DNA from: Rhodobacteraceae bacterium (ex Bugula neritina AB1)
GTDB taxonomy: Bacteria; Pseudomonadota; Alphaproteobacteria; Rhodobacterales; Rhodobacteraceae
Assembly (NCBI GenBank): GCA_001730095.1
Contig: MDLF01000074.1
Location: 475,454 to 539,453 of the forward strand
DNA: 64,000 nt
Direction: 5' to 3'
The notes beneath the pieces are model-generated. The model saw nothing but the letters and a program-made list of their open reading frames with translations, was not told the DNA's origin and did not search any database. The number at the start of each line of letters is the position of its first letter. Within the stretch, counting starts at the first letter, position 1. Made by a program: the position numbers and the translations under genes. Shown here one piece after another: positions 34,055 to 43,142 of the stretch.

Positions 34055-35269
34055 TTACCGGGTGGTTACAGGAATACAATCCGCATTCCCGGCCACCAGT
34101 GCCGAGCAGAACCGGCGGGCATCAGACAGCCCGTCAAACCCCATTGCCCGCAGCCGGTAAAAGGTCCGTCCGCCGCTTTCGGCGCGCTGAATCACCCGCT
34201 GCTTGGTGCCCAGATACTCCGGGAAGCGGGCGCTGATACGGTCCCATTCCGCCCGCGCCACCTCGGGGCTTTCATAGGCGCCAAGCTGGGCCAGACGTGT
34301 GCCTGCCTCTAGGGCTGCAGGATCCACATCCACGGTTCCCGCCCGCACAGCTGGTGCAGCCGCAGCCGGCGCCGGGCTGAACCTGGCGGGGCGGGCCGAT
34401 GGCCGCAGCGAAACTTTTATTCCCGGTGCATTCAGCAGCGTCGAAGACGGCGCCGCCGCGGCAAGCGCCGGCTGCAGCGGTGCTGGCTGCACGATGGCCG
34501 GGGCAGCTGCAGCGGCGGGTACTGCCGCAGGCTGCGCCTCTGCCTCGCGCGCAAGCTCTGCCACCAGCGCATTGATATCCCCGTTCTCGAAAGAGGCCAC
34601 CGCTTCTGCGCTGACACCGGATTCGCTGCCGAGAACCGAAGGCGAAGCAGGTTCTGCCGGGACTTCGGGCAGCTCCGCAACCGCTGCCGCTGCTGCCGCC
34701 AGTTCCGGCAGGGGCTTGTCATCTTCGGTCAGCTCAATGGCTGAGGGCGCCAGCGTCAACCGGTCGGCGGGCGCTTCGGCGCTGCCGCTGGCCGCCACCG
34801 CATTCACAGCCAGTCCCTGATGATCGGCCTGGCTGCCGCCAGGGTTCACCGGCTGTTCACGCATCGGCCCTTCGGAAGCCCGCACCACCGGCACGCCGCT
34901 TACGTCGCGCATCACCAGCTTGTAGCCCCAGATACCAACACCGGCGACCAGCGCGACGGAAGCCACGGCGCCAAGAATGCTCAGGCTTTTGGAAAACCGA
35001 ACCCGCAAAGAGGCCGGAGCCGCAGCATAGGCTGCATAAGTATCACTGTCGGCGTCCTGCTGCTCTGGCTGATAGCCATAGGCGGGATCTGCATAGCCAT
35101 AATCCGGCTCGGCGCCTGGCCCGGTGTACTGCTGGCCGACATAGGGTTGATTGGAATAATGCTGTTCGGAGTACCGCGCCCCGTCAGAGCCACCAGTTGC
35201 GGTGTCCTGTTGTCGGCCACCACCCTGTGAATAGGCGCGCCCCTGGCCCGCCTGCGCAAAATACGCCAT
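34055..35269 (-). CDS. SPOR-domain membrane protein
   Basis: 404 residues: a Gly/Gln/Tyr-rich cytoplasmic tail (1-90, many GYQ/QQ and tyrosines), one membrane helix (about 96-118, LGAVASVALVAGVGIWGYKLV), a long Ala/Pro/Glu-rich periplasmic linker and a C-terminal SPOR domain (about 325-404, RLAQLGAYESPEVARAEWDRISARFPEYLGTKQRVIQRAESGGRTFYRLRAMGF). SPOR domains bind denuded glycan at the septum, so a division or cell-wall role is expected. The ATG at 35269 has GAGG at correct spacing. It lies between argS and nagZ on the same strand. Confidence 0.92.
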   Translation of the reverse strand: MAYFAQAGQGRAYSQGGGRQQDTATGGSDGARYSEQHYSNQPYVGQQYTGPGAEPDYGYADPAYGYQPEQQDADSDTYAAYAAAPASLRVRFSKSLSILGAVASVALVAGVGIWGYKLVMRDVSGVPVVRASEGPMREQPVNPGGSQADHQGLAVNAVAASGSAEAPADRLTLAPSAIELTEDDKPLPELAAAAAAVAELPEVPAEPASPSVLGSESGVSAEAVASFENGDINALVAELAREAEAQPAAVPAAAAAPAIVQPAPLQPALAAAAPSSTLLNAPGIKVSLRPSARPARFSPAPAAAAPAVRAGTVDVDPAALEAGTRLAQLGAYESPEVARAEWDRISARFPEYLGTKQRVIQRAESGGRTFYRLRAMGFDGLSDARRFCSALVAGNADCIPVTTR

Positions 35270-35386
35270 TATCCGCCTCACTGCCCGGATTGGCAGCGCG
35301 GTTCAGCGCTGCGTACCAGGTCTCTTGAACTGCCTCAGTCCGGCGGAATGTGTGATTTATACCCGCAAAGGCTGGTGCCCCAAGGG

Positions 35387-37132
35387 TTATCGCATCTCTT
35401 CTGCCGGTTTGACGCCAAGAATACCAAGACCAGCGGAAATGACAACGGAAACAGCCCGGGCCAGCGCCAAATTCGCATGTGTTGCCGATTGGCTGCTCTC
35501 GTTAACAAAACGTAAACTTTTGTTCGATTTGCCGAGGTGGTAGAGCCCGTGCAGCTCGGAGGCGAGGTCGTAGAGATAGAAGGCGATCCGATGCGGTTCG
35601 TTGGTGCGGGCGGCGATTTCCACCTGGCGCGGCCATTCGGCCAGCTTCTTGGCCACTGCCAACTGCGCCGGATCGGCAATCAGGCTGAGGTCGGCGGCGT
35701 TCAGGGCGGCATCATCTGCAGCAATGCCCTGCTCGCCCGCTTTGCGCAGGGTCGAACAGATCCGCGCATTGGCGTATTGCACATAGAACACCGGATTGTC
35801 CTTGGACTGCTCCAGCGCCTTGTCGAGGTCGAAGTCGAAGCCCTGGTCGTTCTTGCGGGTCAGCAGCATGAAGCGGGTCACATCGGCGCCCACCGCATCC
35901 ACCACGTCGCGCAGGGTGACAAAGGTCCCTGCCCGTTTGGACATCTTGAATTCCTGGCCGTCCTTGAACAGCTTCACCAGCTGGCACAGTTTGATATCCA
36001 GCGGTACCTTGCCGTCGGACAGCGCCGACACAGCCGCCTTCATCCGCTTGACATACCCGCCATGGTCAGCGCCGAAGATGTCGATCAGCTCGTCAAAGCC
36101 GCGCTCCACCTTGTCGTAGTGATAGGCGATGTCGGGCGCGAAATAGGTCCAGGCGCCATCGGATTTCTTGACCGCCCGGTCAACGTCGTCGCCATGGTCG
36201 GTGGATTTGAACAGCGTCTGCTCGCGCGGCTCCCAATCGTCGGGCTTCTTGCCCTTCGGCGGTTCCAGCACGCCCTGGTAGATCAGCCCCTTGGCTTCCA
36301 GCGCCTTCAGCGCCGCTTCGATTTTGCCGGTGCCATAGAGAGATTTTTCCGAGTAGAAGACATCCATCTGGATACCCAGCTGGGCCAGGTCCTGACGGAT
36401 CAGCTCCATCATCGCATCGGTGGAGAACTCGCGCACTTCCGCCAGCCAGACGTCTTCGCCCTTGCCGACATAGGCATCGCCCACTTTGTCCTTCAGCGCC
36501 TGCCCGACGGGGACCAGATAGTCGCCCGGATAGGTACCGTCGGCAAAGGCCACTTCCTGCCCGTGCGCCTCCAGATAGCGCAGGTAGACGGAACGGGCCA
36601 GCACATCAACCTGGCCGCCACCGTCGTTGATGTAATATTCGCGGGTGACGTCATAGCCGGCATAGGCCAGCAGCGACGCCAGTGCATCGCCAAACACTGC
36701 GCCGCGGGTATGGCCCACATGCAAAGGGCCGGTCGGGTTGGCAGAGACATATTCCACATTCACGCGTTTGCCCGCGCCCATCGCTGAGCGACCGAAATCC
36801 GTGCCTGCGTCCAGGACCGATTTCAGAACCTCCTGCCAGATGCCGGATGCAAGGCGCAGGTTCAGGAAACCGGGGCCTGCGACCTCGGCGCTGGTGATCC
36901 GCCCGTCTGTGGCCAGTTTGGCCGCCAGTGCCTCGGCAATGTCGCGCGGCTTCATCTTGGCGGGCTTGGCCAGCACCATCGCCGCATTGGTTGCCATGTC
37001 GCCATGGGCCGCATCACGCGGCGGCTCCACCGCCACATTGGCGAAATCGAGCCCCTCGGGCAGCGCGCCTTCGCCGGTCATGGCGGTCAGGCTGTCAATC
37101 ACAAGCGAGCGGATATCGGTAAAGAGGTTCAT
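35387..37132 (-). CDS. argS: Arginyl-tRNA synthetase
   Basis: 581 residues. N-terminal Add-1 domain [20 protein letters not shown], then [48 protein letters not shown] with the HVGH version of HIGH, and the [14 protein letters not shown] version of KMSKS. The C-terminal DALR anticodon-binding domain ends [42 protein letters not shown]. The ATG at 37132 is the start; a longer frame is not conserved in type. It is first of argS-SPOR-nagZ-scpA-scpB on the minus strand. Confidence 0.97.
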   Translation of the reverse strand: MNLFTDIRSLVIDSLTAMTGEGALPEGLDFANVAVEPPRDAAHGDMATNAAMVLAKPAKMKPRDIAEALAAKLATDGRITSAEVAGPGFLNLRLASGIWQEVLKSVLDAGTDFGRSAMGAGKRVNVEYVSANPTGPLHVGHTRGAVFGDALASLLAYAGYDVTREYYINDGGGQVDVLARSVYLRYLEAHGQEVAFADGTYPGDYLVPVGQALKDKVGDAYVGKGEDVWLAEVREFSTDAMMELIRQDLAQLGIQMDVFYSEKSLYGTGKIEAALKALEAKGLIYQGVLEPPKGKKPDDWEPREQTLFKSTDHGDDVDRAVKKSDGAWTYFAPDIAYHYDKVERGFDELIDIFGADHGGYVKRMKAAVSALSDGKVPLDIKLCQLVKLFKDGQEFKMSKRAGTFVTLRDVVDAVGADVTRFMLLTRKNDQGFDFDLDKALEQSKDNPVFYVQYANARICSTLRKAGEQGIAADDAALNAADLSLIADPAQLAVAKKLAEWPRQVEIAARTNEPHRIAFYLYDLASELHGLYHLGKSNKSLRFVNESSQSATHANLALARAVSVVISAGLGILGVKPAEEMR

Positions 37133-37221
37133 ATCTGGCGTCCCAATGGTTCGACTTTGCGGCTTATCATGCCTAGCCAGAGGGTCAACACTTGTGTGGA
37201 CTCTCCCCCTGCTCAGGCCAG

Positions 37222-37560
37222 TCAAAGAACCGCGGTGCGGCCTTCCAGTATCTTGCCCCAGGTAAATATTTCATAGGCGCGCAAAGCAGGTACGTAGAAC
37301 GGATCGCCATGGATCAAGTGTTCCACCTCTATCCGGTCCTTCGCCTCGACAATCCACAGAGCACCGCAGAAGTCGCTGTCAACATCCGGTTTCAGCCCGC
37401 CACCAATGCGCAGTTCAGGATGTTCCCTGACATAGGCCACATGGGCGTCGCGCCGGGCCTTGTCGGCCCGGATCTCCATCATTTCCGGCGCATCGCGGAA
37501 CAGAACGGCCCAGCGGGTCAGCCCGGGGGCTGTACTGTTGGCCTGTTCTGATGCGGTCAT
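37222..37560 (-). CDS. YciI-like protein (second of a tandem pair)
   Basis: 112 residues, ferredoxin-like YciI fold: [90 protein letters not shown]. The His and Asp of the family active site (AHVAYV, and IVEAKDR..DPF) are present. Its ATG overlaps the stop of the upstream YciI gene (ATGA). Reactions of this family are poorly known; some members are chlorohydroquinone or muconolactone-like hydrolases or isomerases. Confidence 0.85.
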   Translation of the reverse strand: MTASEQANSTAPGLTRWAVLFRDAPEMMEIRADKARRDAHVAYVREHPELRIGGGLKPDVDSDFCGALWIVEAKDRIEVEHLIHGDPFYVPALRAYEIFTWGKILEGRTAVL

Positions 37561-37856
37561 GACAGCATCCCCTGAATCGCCGAGGCGGTGCCCCATTCAG
37601 TGATCTTGTAAGTACGCAGCGAGGCTACATAATACGGGTCCTGCAGGATCAGCCGTTCCACATCCTGGCGGGTTTCGGCCTCCACATTCCAGATCGCACC
37701 GGGGAAGTCCTGCATCGGGCGCATCGCCAGCGCACCGCCGATCTGCAGCTCAGGCCGCGATCGCACAAAGGCGATATGCGCCTCGCGCCGCTTCCTGTCG
37801 CTGCGCACCCGGTCCATTTCGGGCTTGTCCGTGAATGTGACGGTCCAGCGTGCCAT
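37557..37856 (-). CDS. YciI-like protein (first of a tandem pair)
   Basis: 99 residues: MARWTVTFTDKPEMDRVRSDRKRREAHIAFVRSRPELQIGGALAMRPMQDFPGAIWNVEAETRQDVERLILQDPYYVASLRTYKITEWGTA. It is clearly paralogous to the following gene and overlaps it by 4 bases, so the two probably form a heterodimer or arose by recent duplication. The ATG at 37856 has GAGGGGAAAG upstream. Confidence 0.85.
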   Translation of the reverse strand: MARWTVTFTDKPEMDRVRSDRKRREAHIAFVRSRPELQIGGALAMRPMQDFPGAIWNVEAETRQDVERLILQDPYYVASLRTYKITEWGTASAIQGMLS

Positions 37857-37995
37857 GGCTTTCCCCTCGTTTTGCCTCCTATCGCGGATACCGTCGACGC
37901 GCCGCAGCATCATAGGGCCAGATCATAGCACGGGTTACAGCCAATTTGAGAAATCACATGGCACGCAGGGCGGGCAACCCGCCGACCCTGCGCTG

Positions 37996-38394
37996 TCAAA
38001 CCTGGGCCGGATGCCCGTCCGACTGTTTTGCACCGTCACAGATCTCGTACCAGTCGGGTTTTTCGCCCACAAATTCATGAAAGCTGTTGCGCACCTCCAG
38101 CCCCCCGTTCAGCGCATTTGCGGCAATCGGGAAGCTCTCCTCCTCCGACAGGATCTCTCCCAGCGAGCTGCCGCACGTCCGGCAGAAGCAGCGGCCGTAT
38201 TTATAAGGTGGCGCGGGCTGATACAGCGCCACTTCCTCCCTGCCCGCAATCCAGCGCAGATCGCCCTGCTTCACAAAGACAATGGTGCTGGCTCCGGCCT
38301 TGCGGCAGCGCGCGCAATGGCAAGTGCCCATCAGGCCGGGCTGCGCCAGCAATTCAAACCTGACAGCACCACAGCAGCAGCTTCCTTCAATCAT
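37996..38394 (-). CDS. GFA-family (glutathione-dependent formaldehyde-activating-like) protein
   Basis: 132 residues. Zinc-binding cysteines are arranged as in the Mss4-like/GFA fold: GSCCCGAVRF at the start, CHCARCRKAG in the middle and CFCRTCGSSL later. Despite the family name most members have no proven formaldehyde role. The ATG at 38394 is preferred over an upstream start because AAGGACT precedes it. Confidence 0.88.
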   Translation of the reverse strand: MIEGSCCCGAVRFELLAQPGLMGTCHCARCRKAGASTIVFVKQGDLRWIAGREEVALYQPAPPYKYGRCFCRTCGSSLGEILSEEESFPIAANALNGGLEVRNSFHEFVGEKPDWYEICDGAKQSDGHPAQV

Positions 38395-38791
38395 TCCGGC
38401 AGTCCTTCTGTACATCCGAATTTGGCGGGAACATTAAGTGAACATTTAACGCAAAGCAAGCCATCGCAATGCGTTGCGCACAGACCATTTGCTCCGCACG
38501 CCCCGCTTTGCAGGTCTTAACCAGATTATGCCACAGCCCCCCGCTGCAGCCCAAGGCGCGGGTCTGGCACCCCGTGTCAAACAGGAGACCAGCCGCCCCC
38601 TGCCCACCCTCGCAAGAAGTGCAGAGGCGTCAGATGGCTGAAGGTTTTGACCGCTCCGGGATGCGCTGGCGTTCTGGCCCTACCCTCTGTCTTTGTTGGC
38701 CGCGCCGCCATCTTTCATCGCCCATTGAAAGGCATGCAGACAGGACACACGCAGGCAGAAATACAGTAAAGACGGCGGCAGCCGTAATCGT
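38395..38791. other. 397-bp gap, no gene seen
   Basis: The gap between the GFA-like gene start and the dgt stop has only short frames without recognisable features. The left end (near 38430) is AT-rich with AACATTAAGTGAACATTTAAC, probably part of the GFA gene promoter. Confidence 0.5.
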
Positions 38792-39943
38792 TCAAACCTC
38801 GACCTTCACCCCGATCAGCCGCTCATGCAGCTGCAGGGCAAAGCGGTCGGTCATGCCGGCAATATAGTCCGACACGATCCGCGCCAGCGCGGTGCGGTCC
38901 TGTGCGGCCGCAATCTCGGCGTGCCAGCGCTGTGGCATGTCCTGTGGGCTGTCCAGGAAATAGGGAAACAGCGCCTCCACCACCTTGGCGACCTTGGCCC
39001 GTTTTTCCATCACCGGAGGCGCGCGGTACATGCGGGTGAACAGGAAGGCGCGGATTTCCTTCAGCCCCTCCCAGATCTGCGGCGAGAACTGCACCACTGG
39101 ATGATCCAGCGCCCGCACGTCCTCAACGCTTTGCACGCCGGTCTCTGCCAGCAGGGTCCGGGCCGTGGTGATCACATCCTCCACCATCACCCCGAAAAAA
39201 CGGCGCAATGCCTCATGCCGGCGGCGGTTCGGATCCAGTCCGGGGTACAGCCGGTCCACCTCGCCATAGGCCTGATCCAAAAGCGGCAGCCGCGCCAGAT
39301 CATCATCCGTAAACAACCCGGCCCGCAGCGCATCATGCAAATCGTGGTTGTTATAGGCGATGTCATCCGACAACGCCGCCACCTGCGCCTCGGCGCTGGC
39401 ATGGGTGTGCAGTTCGAGGTCGGTGGCCGCATTGCATTCCGCCAAGGCCCAGGGCAGCTCCCCGACCACCGGGCCATTGTGTTTGGCAATGGCTTCAAGG
39501 GTTTCCCAGGTGAGGTTCAAACCATCAAATCCGGCGTAGTGGCGTTCCAGACAGGTCACAATACGGATCGCCTGGGCATTGTGGTCAAAGCCCCCAAAAG
39601 GTGCCATCAGCGCATGCAGCGCGTCTTCGCCGGTGTGGCCGAACGGCGTATGGCCCAGATCATGCGCAAGTGCCACCGCTTCGGTCAGTTCCTGGTTCAG
39701 CCCCAATGCGCCGGCAATCGTCCGCCCCACCTGCCCCACTTCGATCGAATGGGTCAGCCGGGTGCGGTAATTGTCGCCTTCATGCTCCACGAACACCTGG
39801 GTCTTGTGCTTCAGCCGCCGAAAGGCGCTGGCATGGATGATCCGGTCGCGGTCGCGCTGATAAGGGGAACGGAAGGAGCTTTCCTCCTCCGGCACCTGCC
39901 GCCCGCGGCTGCGGTCCGGCATCGTGGCATAAGGCGCATGCAT
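38792..39943 (-). CDS. dgt: dGTPase-like HD-domain phosphohydrolase
   Basis: 383 residues. The HD fold is clear: FRRLKHKTQVFVEHEGDNYRTRLTHSIEVGQVGRTIAGALGLNQELTEAVALAHDLGHTPFGHTGEDAL, with HD and HDLGH metal ligands, and IAYNNHDLHDALRAGLF. It converts dNTPs, mainly dGTP, to deoxynucleoside and triphosphate. The short form without insertion is the alphaproteobacterial type. The ATG at 39943 is preceded by GGGGAAAAG. It is divergent from the Fe-S carrier gene (91-bp spacer). Confidence 0.93.
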   Translation of the reverse strand: MHAPYATMPDRSRGRQVPEEESSFRSPYQRDRDRIIHASAFRRLKHKTQVFVEHEGDNYRTRLTHSIEVGQVGRTIAGALGLNQELTEAVALAHDLGHTPFGHTGEDALHALMAPFGGFDHNAQAIRIVTCLERHYAGFDGLNLTWETLEAIAKHNGPVVGELPWALAECNAATDLELHTHASAEAQVAALSDDIAYNNHDLHDALRAGLFTDDDLARLPLLDQAYGEVDRLYPGLDPNRRRHEALRRFFGVMVEDVITTARTLLAETGVQSVEDVRALDHPVVQFSPQIWEGLKEIRAFLFTRMYRAPPVMEKRAKVAKVVEALFPYFLDSPQDMPQRWHAEIAAAQDRTALARIVSDYIAGMTDRFALQLHERLIGVKVEV

Positions 39944-40034
39944 ATGAAATCTTTTCCCCTACCAATCTTGCCGCTTGACGTGCACCTTTCTATATAAAGC
40001 TTTGCGCTGCAACCTGCGCCCGTGGAGAAAGCTG

Positions 40035-40358
40035 ATGAACCTGCCCCCGAAAGTCACAGACCGCGCCTTTGCCCGGCTGGCCGAAATTGGCGCTGCAGAT
40101 CAGGGCCAGGCGCTGCGGGTCGCAGTGGAAGGCGGCGGCTGTTCTGGTTTTCAGTACGAGATCGCTCTGGATGCGGCGAAAGATGACGATCTGGTGCTCG
40201 AGAGCCAGGGCGAGAAGGTGGTGATCGACAGCGTCTCGTTGCCGTTTCTGGAAAACGCGGTGATCGATTTCACGGAAGAGCTGATCGGCGCCCGCTTCAC
40301 CATCGAGAACCCCAACGCGACCTCCAGCTGCGGCTGCGGCACCTCGTTCTCCATGTAA
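40035..40358 (+). CDS. A-type iron-sulfur carrier (ErpA/IscA family)
   Basis: 107 residues, HesB/IscA fold: VTDRAFARLAEIG..., then the three cluster-binding cysteines in VEGGGCSGFQYEI and SSCGCGTSFSM. It delivers Fe-S clusters to apoproteins. The divergent arrangement with dgt is common in this order. No isc or suf genes are adjacent, so ErpA and IscA cannot be distinguished. Confidence 0.93.
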   Translation: MNLPPKVTDRAFARLAEIGAADQGQALRVAVEGGGCSGFQYEIALDAAKDDDLVLESQGEKVVIDSVSLPFLENAVIDFTEELIGARFTIENPNATSSCGCGTSFSM

Positions 40359-40460
40359 GCTGGATGTTTTTGGGCACGGCGGTGCCTTGCAATTCCGCCC
40401 CCTTTGCACCGGAAGTGTTGCCGAGGCGGTGTTGCCGGGGCGGCGGATCGCAATCGCCTG

Positions 40461-41378
40461 CTACGGATCGGTCTGCAACCGCCCGGAACTGCGCAACCGG
40501 TTCATCGCCGGTCCAAACTGGTCCCAGACCAGATAGAGACCGGAGGCAATCACGATTGCGCCGCCGATATAGGTGGAGGCCGGCGGGAACTCCCCGAAGA
40601 ACACTGCGCCGATGACGGCCATCCAGATGAACTGCAAATTCATCAGCGGCGTCACCGCATAAGAGGCCAGCAGCCGCAGCGCCACCACCAGCAGCCAGCG
40701 CGCGCCGAACAAAAGGAACGCATAGGCTGCTGCCCAGGCCACATCGGTCAGTGGCATCGGTATCCAGACAAACGGCAGCGCCACCAGCATCGCGCCGCAC
40801 AGCGTGATGTTCGGATAGAACACCTGCGCCAGCGCATTGCTTTCATAGCGGCCGATAAACCGCGCCATGGTCATTGAAAACGTGCCGGAAACAACCGCCG
40901 CAAAAGCCACCAGATGCCCTGTTGCAAGATGCCCCCCGTCGCCGCCATGAGGCAGCAGGAACATTACGCCGGCAAAACCTGCCATCAGCGCCATCCACGC
41001 CGCTGGGCGCACCGGCTCCTTAAGCACCAGTCCGGACATCGCACCAGCCAAGAGTGGCATCAGCCCGATGAACACAAACACCTCCGCAAAAGGCAGCAAC
41101 CGGAAGGCGTAGAAAAAACATACAGCTGCAAAAAGTGTCGCCACGGACCGCAGCGCCATTGCCCGCGGGCAACGGGTGCGAAAGCCGCTGCGCAAACGGG
41201 GCATCCGGTCGGCCAGCAGGCAAAAGCCCGCAACCATAGCCCCCGACAGCGCATAAAGCTGTGCCGCCGCATACTGGCCGGCCAGCAGCTTGGTGATCCC
41301 GTCAGCAGAGGCAATCAACCCGGAATAAGCCACCACCAAAAGCGCCCCACCCAGTGCCTGGTTGCGTGAACAGCCCAT
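40461..41378 (-). CDS. DMT-superfamily transporter (EamA), third gene of the repeat-peptide operon
   Basis: 305 residues with about ten membrane helices in two EamA halves (first half ends LKEPVRPAAWMALMAGFAGVMFLLPHGG; second FFGEFPPASTYIGGAIVIASGLYLVWDQF). The ATG at 41378 overlaps the stop of the upstream 353-residue protein gene by one base (TGATG); a GTG one codon earlier is also possible. Translational coupling and shared strand link it to the repeat-peptide cluster, making it the candidate exporter of a small product. Its own substrate cannot be read from sequence. Confidence 0.85.
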   Translation of the reverse strand: MGCSRNQALGGALLVVAYSGLIASADGITKLLAGQYAAAQLYALSGAMVAGFCLLADRMPRLRSGFRTRCPRAMALRSVATLFAAVCFFYAFRLLPFAEVFVFIGLMPLLAGAMSGLVLKEPVRPAAWMALMAGFAGVMFLLPHGGDGGHLATGHLVAFAAVVSGTFSMTMARFIGRYESNALAQVFYPNITLCGAMLVALPFVWIPMPLTDVAWAAAYAFLLFGARWLLVVALRLLASYAVTPLMNLQFIWMAVIGAVFFGEFPPASTYIGGAIVIASGLYLVWDQFGPAMNRLRSSGRLQTDP

Positions 41379-42439
41379 CACGCCGCCCCCGCACTGCCCG
41401 CACGGGCAAATCCTTCAAAGAAATGCGCAAATCCGGCGCAACTGCGCTCAGCTACGCACAGCAGACCGTGCTCTTCCTCATTCAACATGGCCTCGGCCCG
41501 TACCTTGACGGAGCCCCAGCCCGAACGGGCCATTCCGGCATCAAAAACGGCTTCTGAAAGGCTCTTCAAAATACTTCCTCCCTGCACCGCTGACACACGC
41601 ACGCCCCCTGCGGGAACGGCCTGCCGGAACGCGGATCGCCCCGACAGAATCATGAGCCAGTTAGTAACAAAATACTCGTGATAAGAATCATGAAGTCTAG
41701 AAGATTCGCCTTCAGATAGAGTAAAGGCGGAAACCTGCCTATCAAGCCAGGCCTCCCAGGCGGCCGGCGGCCGCTGCCCACCATAGCGCAACGCGATACA
41801 GATCTCTGCCAGCAAATCGGCGTTCTGATCAAGGAAGGCCACCAGGCCGGCAAATTCCAGGCTGGTTAGTGCGGCCTGCGGCAACTGCGGGTCGCGGCGG
41901 CCATATTCCGACAGGTAGAAAACGATGTGAGTCAGCTCATAAGCCGCTTTCTTGTTTGGAATGGCAAAGGTTTCCGGGCGGCTGATAAATGCACGCAGCC
42001 GGTCGTCCAGCCCATCATCGCGCAAGCAGATTTCACGCCGCGCCAGCAGCCGCCGCGCTTCGGCGCGCTGAAGATCCGACAGCTCTGCTCGTGCCAGCCC
42101 TTCAGCCTGAACCCAATCCGCCAGCTGCGCGCCGGTGTCTCCGGGCATCCCCAGATCCTCCAGATCCAGGCAAATCGACAGGATAAAGCGGTAATACTGA
42201 CGGAAAAAACTGATGTGCCGCGCCGCGCCGTCGTAGAACCCCTGCAACGGCGCCAGGGCCTCAGCGGCAACATTTGCCCCGGTGCATTCCAGAATATTCA
42301 ACAATTCGGCGTTTTCCTTGAGCCAGAACACGTCCTCCTGTGTGCGCCGATGCGCCGCAAAGCTGCCAATCAGCGCGGTATGCGCGGCTGACCGGGACTG
42401 GCGGGCGGCGGGCGAGAAAAACGGGATGATCTGGGCCAT
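41378..42439 (-). CDS. Uncharacterised 353-aa soluble protein, second gene of the repeat-peptide operon
   Basis: No enzyme motif or membrane segment is recognised; the sequence looks largely alpha-helical. Distinctive stretches are AAYELTHIVFYLSEYGRRDPQLP (residues 165-187) and SYHEYFVTNWLMILSG (252-267), with conserved-looking His171, Tyr175, His254. I have a faint memory of similar ELTHxVFYxTxxG stretches in helical proteins of unknown function from Actinobacteria, but cannot verify it. The start ATG at 42439 has a perfect AGGAGG. It follows the repeat-peptide gene after a spacer with two strong hairpins and is coupled to the transporter, so it could modify, bind or process the repeat protein. 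Confidence 0.8.
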   Translation of the reverse strand: MAQIIPFFSPAARQSRSAAHTALIGSFAAHRRTQEDVFWLKENAELLNILECTGANVAAEALAPLQGFYDGAARHISFFRQYYRFILSICLDLEDLGMPGDTGAQLADWVQAEGLARAELSDLQRAEARRLLARREICLRDDGLDDRLRAFISRPETFAIPNKKAAYELTHIVFYLSEYGRRDPQLPQAALTSLEFAGLVAFLDQNADLLAEICIALRYGGQRPPAAWEAWLDRQVSAFTLSEGESSRLHDSYHEYFVTNWLMILSGRSAFRQAVPAGGVRVSAVQGGSILKSLSEAVFDAGMARSGWGSVKVRAEAMLNEEEHGLLCVAERSCAGFAHFFEGFARAGSAGAA

Positions 42440-42473
42440 AAAAACCTCCTGCAGGGAATAGCGGCGCGGCGGA

Positions 42474-42529
42474 GGCGGCCCGGTTTCCGGGGCCGCCCTA
42501 GGTCAGGGGCCGGGCGGGATGCCGGCCCC
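42474..42529 (-). promoter_or_regulatory. Two strong hairpins between the repeat-peptide gene and the 353-aa gene
   Basis: Directly after the repeat-gene stop, GGGGCCGG/CCGGCCCC (42506-42513 with 42522-42529, 8-nt loop) and then GGCGGCCCGG with CCGGGGCCGCC (42474-42483 with 42487-42497, 3-nt loop, one bulge) form stable stems. Without T-runs they fit a processing or partial-termination site that lowers expression of the downstream genes relative to the first gene. Confidence 0.6.
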
Positions 42530-42536
42530 GCCCCGG

Positions 42537-43142
42537 TCAGCTGCCGGAGGAAAACAGCCGGGTCGCGTCGCCTGCACTGGTGCGGGCTTCCGCTGCCGGA
42601 GCCGATCCGGAAGAGAACAGATGCGTGCCTTCGCCGGAACCGGCCTCTGCCGCGGCGGCTGGAGCGGACCCGGAGGAGAACATTTCCACGCCCTCGCCCG
42701 CACCGGTTTCTGCCCGCGCGGCGGGGGCTGAACCCGAAGAGAACATTTCCGTCAGACCACCGGAGGCTGTTTCGCTGTCCGCCGTCGGCGCTGAACCGGA
42801 AGAATACATTTCCGTCAAATCCCCTTCCGCAATCTCAGGTTGCAAAACAGGTGCAGAGCCAGAAGAGAACATCTCAATCAGGTCGCCAGCTGCAGTTTCA
42901 CTGTGGGCCACAGGGGCTGAGCCGCTGGAGAACAGCCCGGTTTCACCGCCTGCCCAGCTGTCAGCCATCTGCGGTGCCGAGCCGGAAGAGAACAGTGAAA
43001 CGCCGTCCCCTCCGGACAGATCCGAAGTGCATTCAGGTGCCGAACCAGAGGAATACATCTCTGTTGCATCCCCTGCAAACAGGCTGGCGCCTGCAGTCGG
43101 GCGGGTTGCGCGGATAGTCTGGATTTTACGCTGAGCAGTCAT
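42537..43142 (-). CDS. Repeat protein with nine (F/Y)SSGSAP units, putative precursor peptide
   Basis: 201 residues. A 29-residue leader-like segment (starting MTAQRKIQTIRATRPTAG, basic, then SLFAGDATEM) is followed by eight full repeats of 20-21 residues, each opening (F/Y)SSGSAP and closing with a variable Glu/Gly/Ala-rich spacer that ends E(M/L) or similar, and a ninth truncated copy FSSGS at the C-terminus. The heptapeptide core is invariant except F/Y, while spacers vary. There is one Cys only and no signal peptide. The ATG at 43142 is taken; an extension to 43226 would lie in the operator-like palindrome. It is the first gene of a three-gene operon. The design resembles multi-core RiPP precursors; a structural repeat or adhesin is the alternative. 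Confidence 0.85.
   Translation of the reverse strand: MTAQRKIQTIRATRPTAGASLFAGDATEMYSSGSAPECTSDLSGGDGVSLFSSGSAPQMADSWAGGETGLFSSGSAPVAHSETAAGDLIEMFSSGSAPVLQPEIAEGDLTEMYSSGSAPTADSETASGGLTEMFSSGSAPAARAETGAGEGVEMFSSGSAPAAAAEAGSGEGTHLFSSGSAPAAEARTSAGDATRLFSSGS

Noticed and set aside
42580..43134. Plus-strand frame across the repeat gene (GAEPEE repeats)
   Set aside because: It also looks repetitive because it is antisense to the FSSGSAP repeats. The minus strand has the ribosome binding site, the leader and the operon context, so I chose that strand. The strand call would be worth confirming by transcript data.
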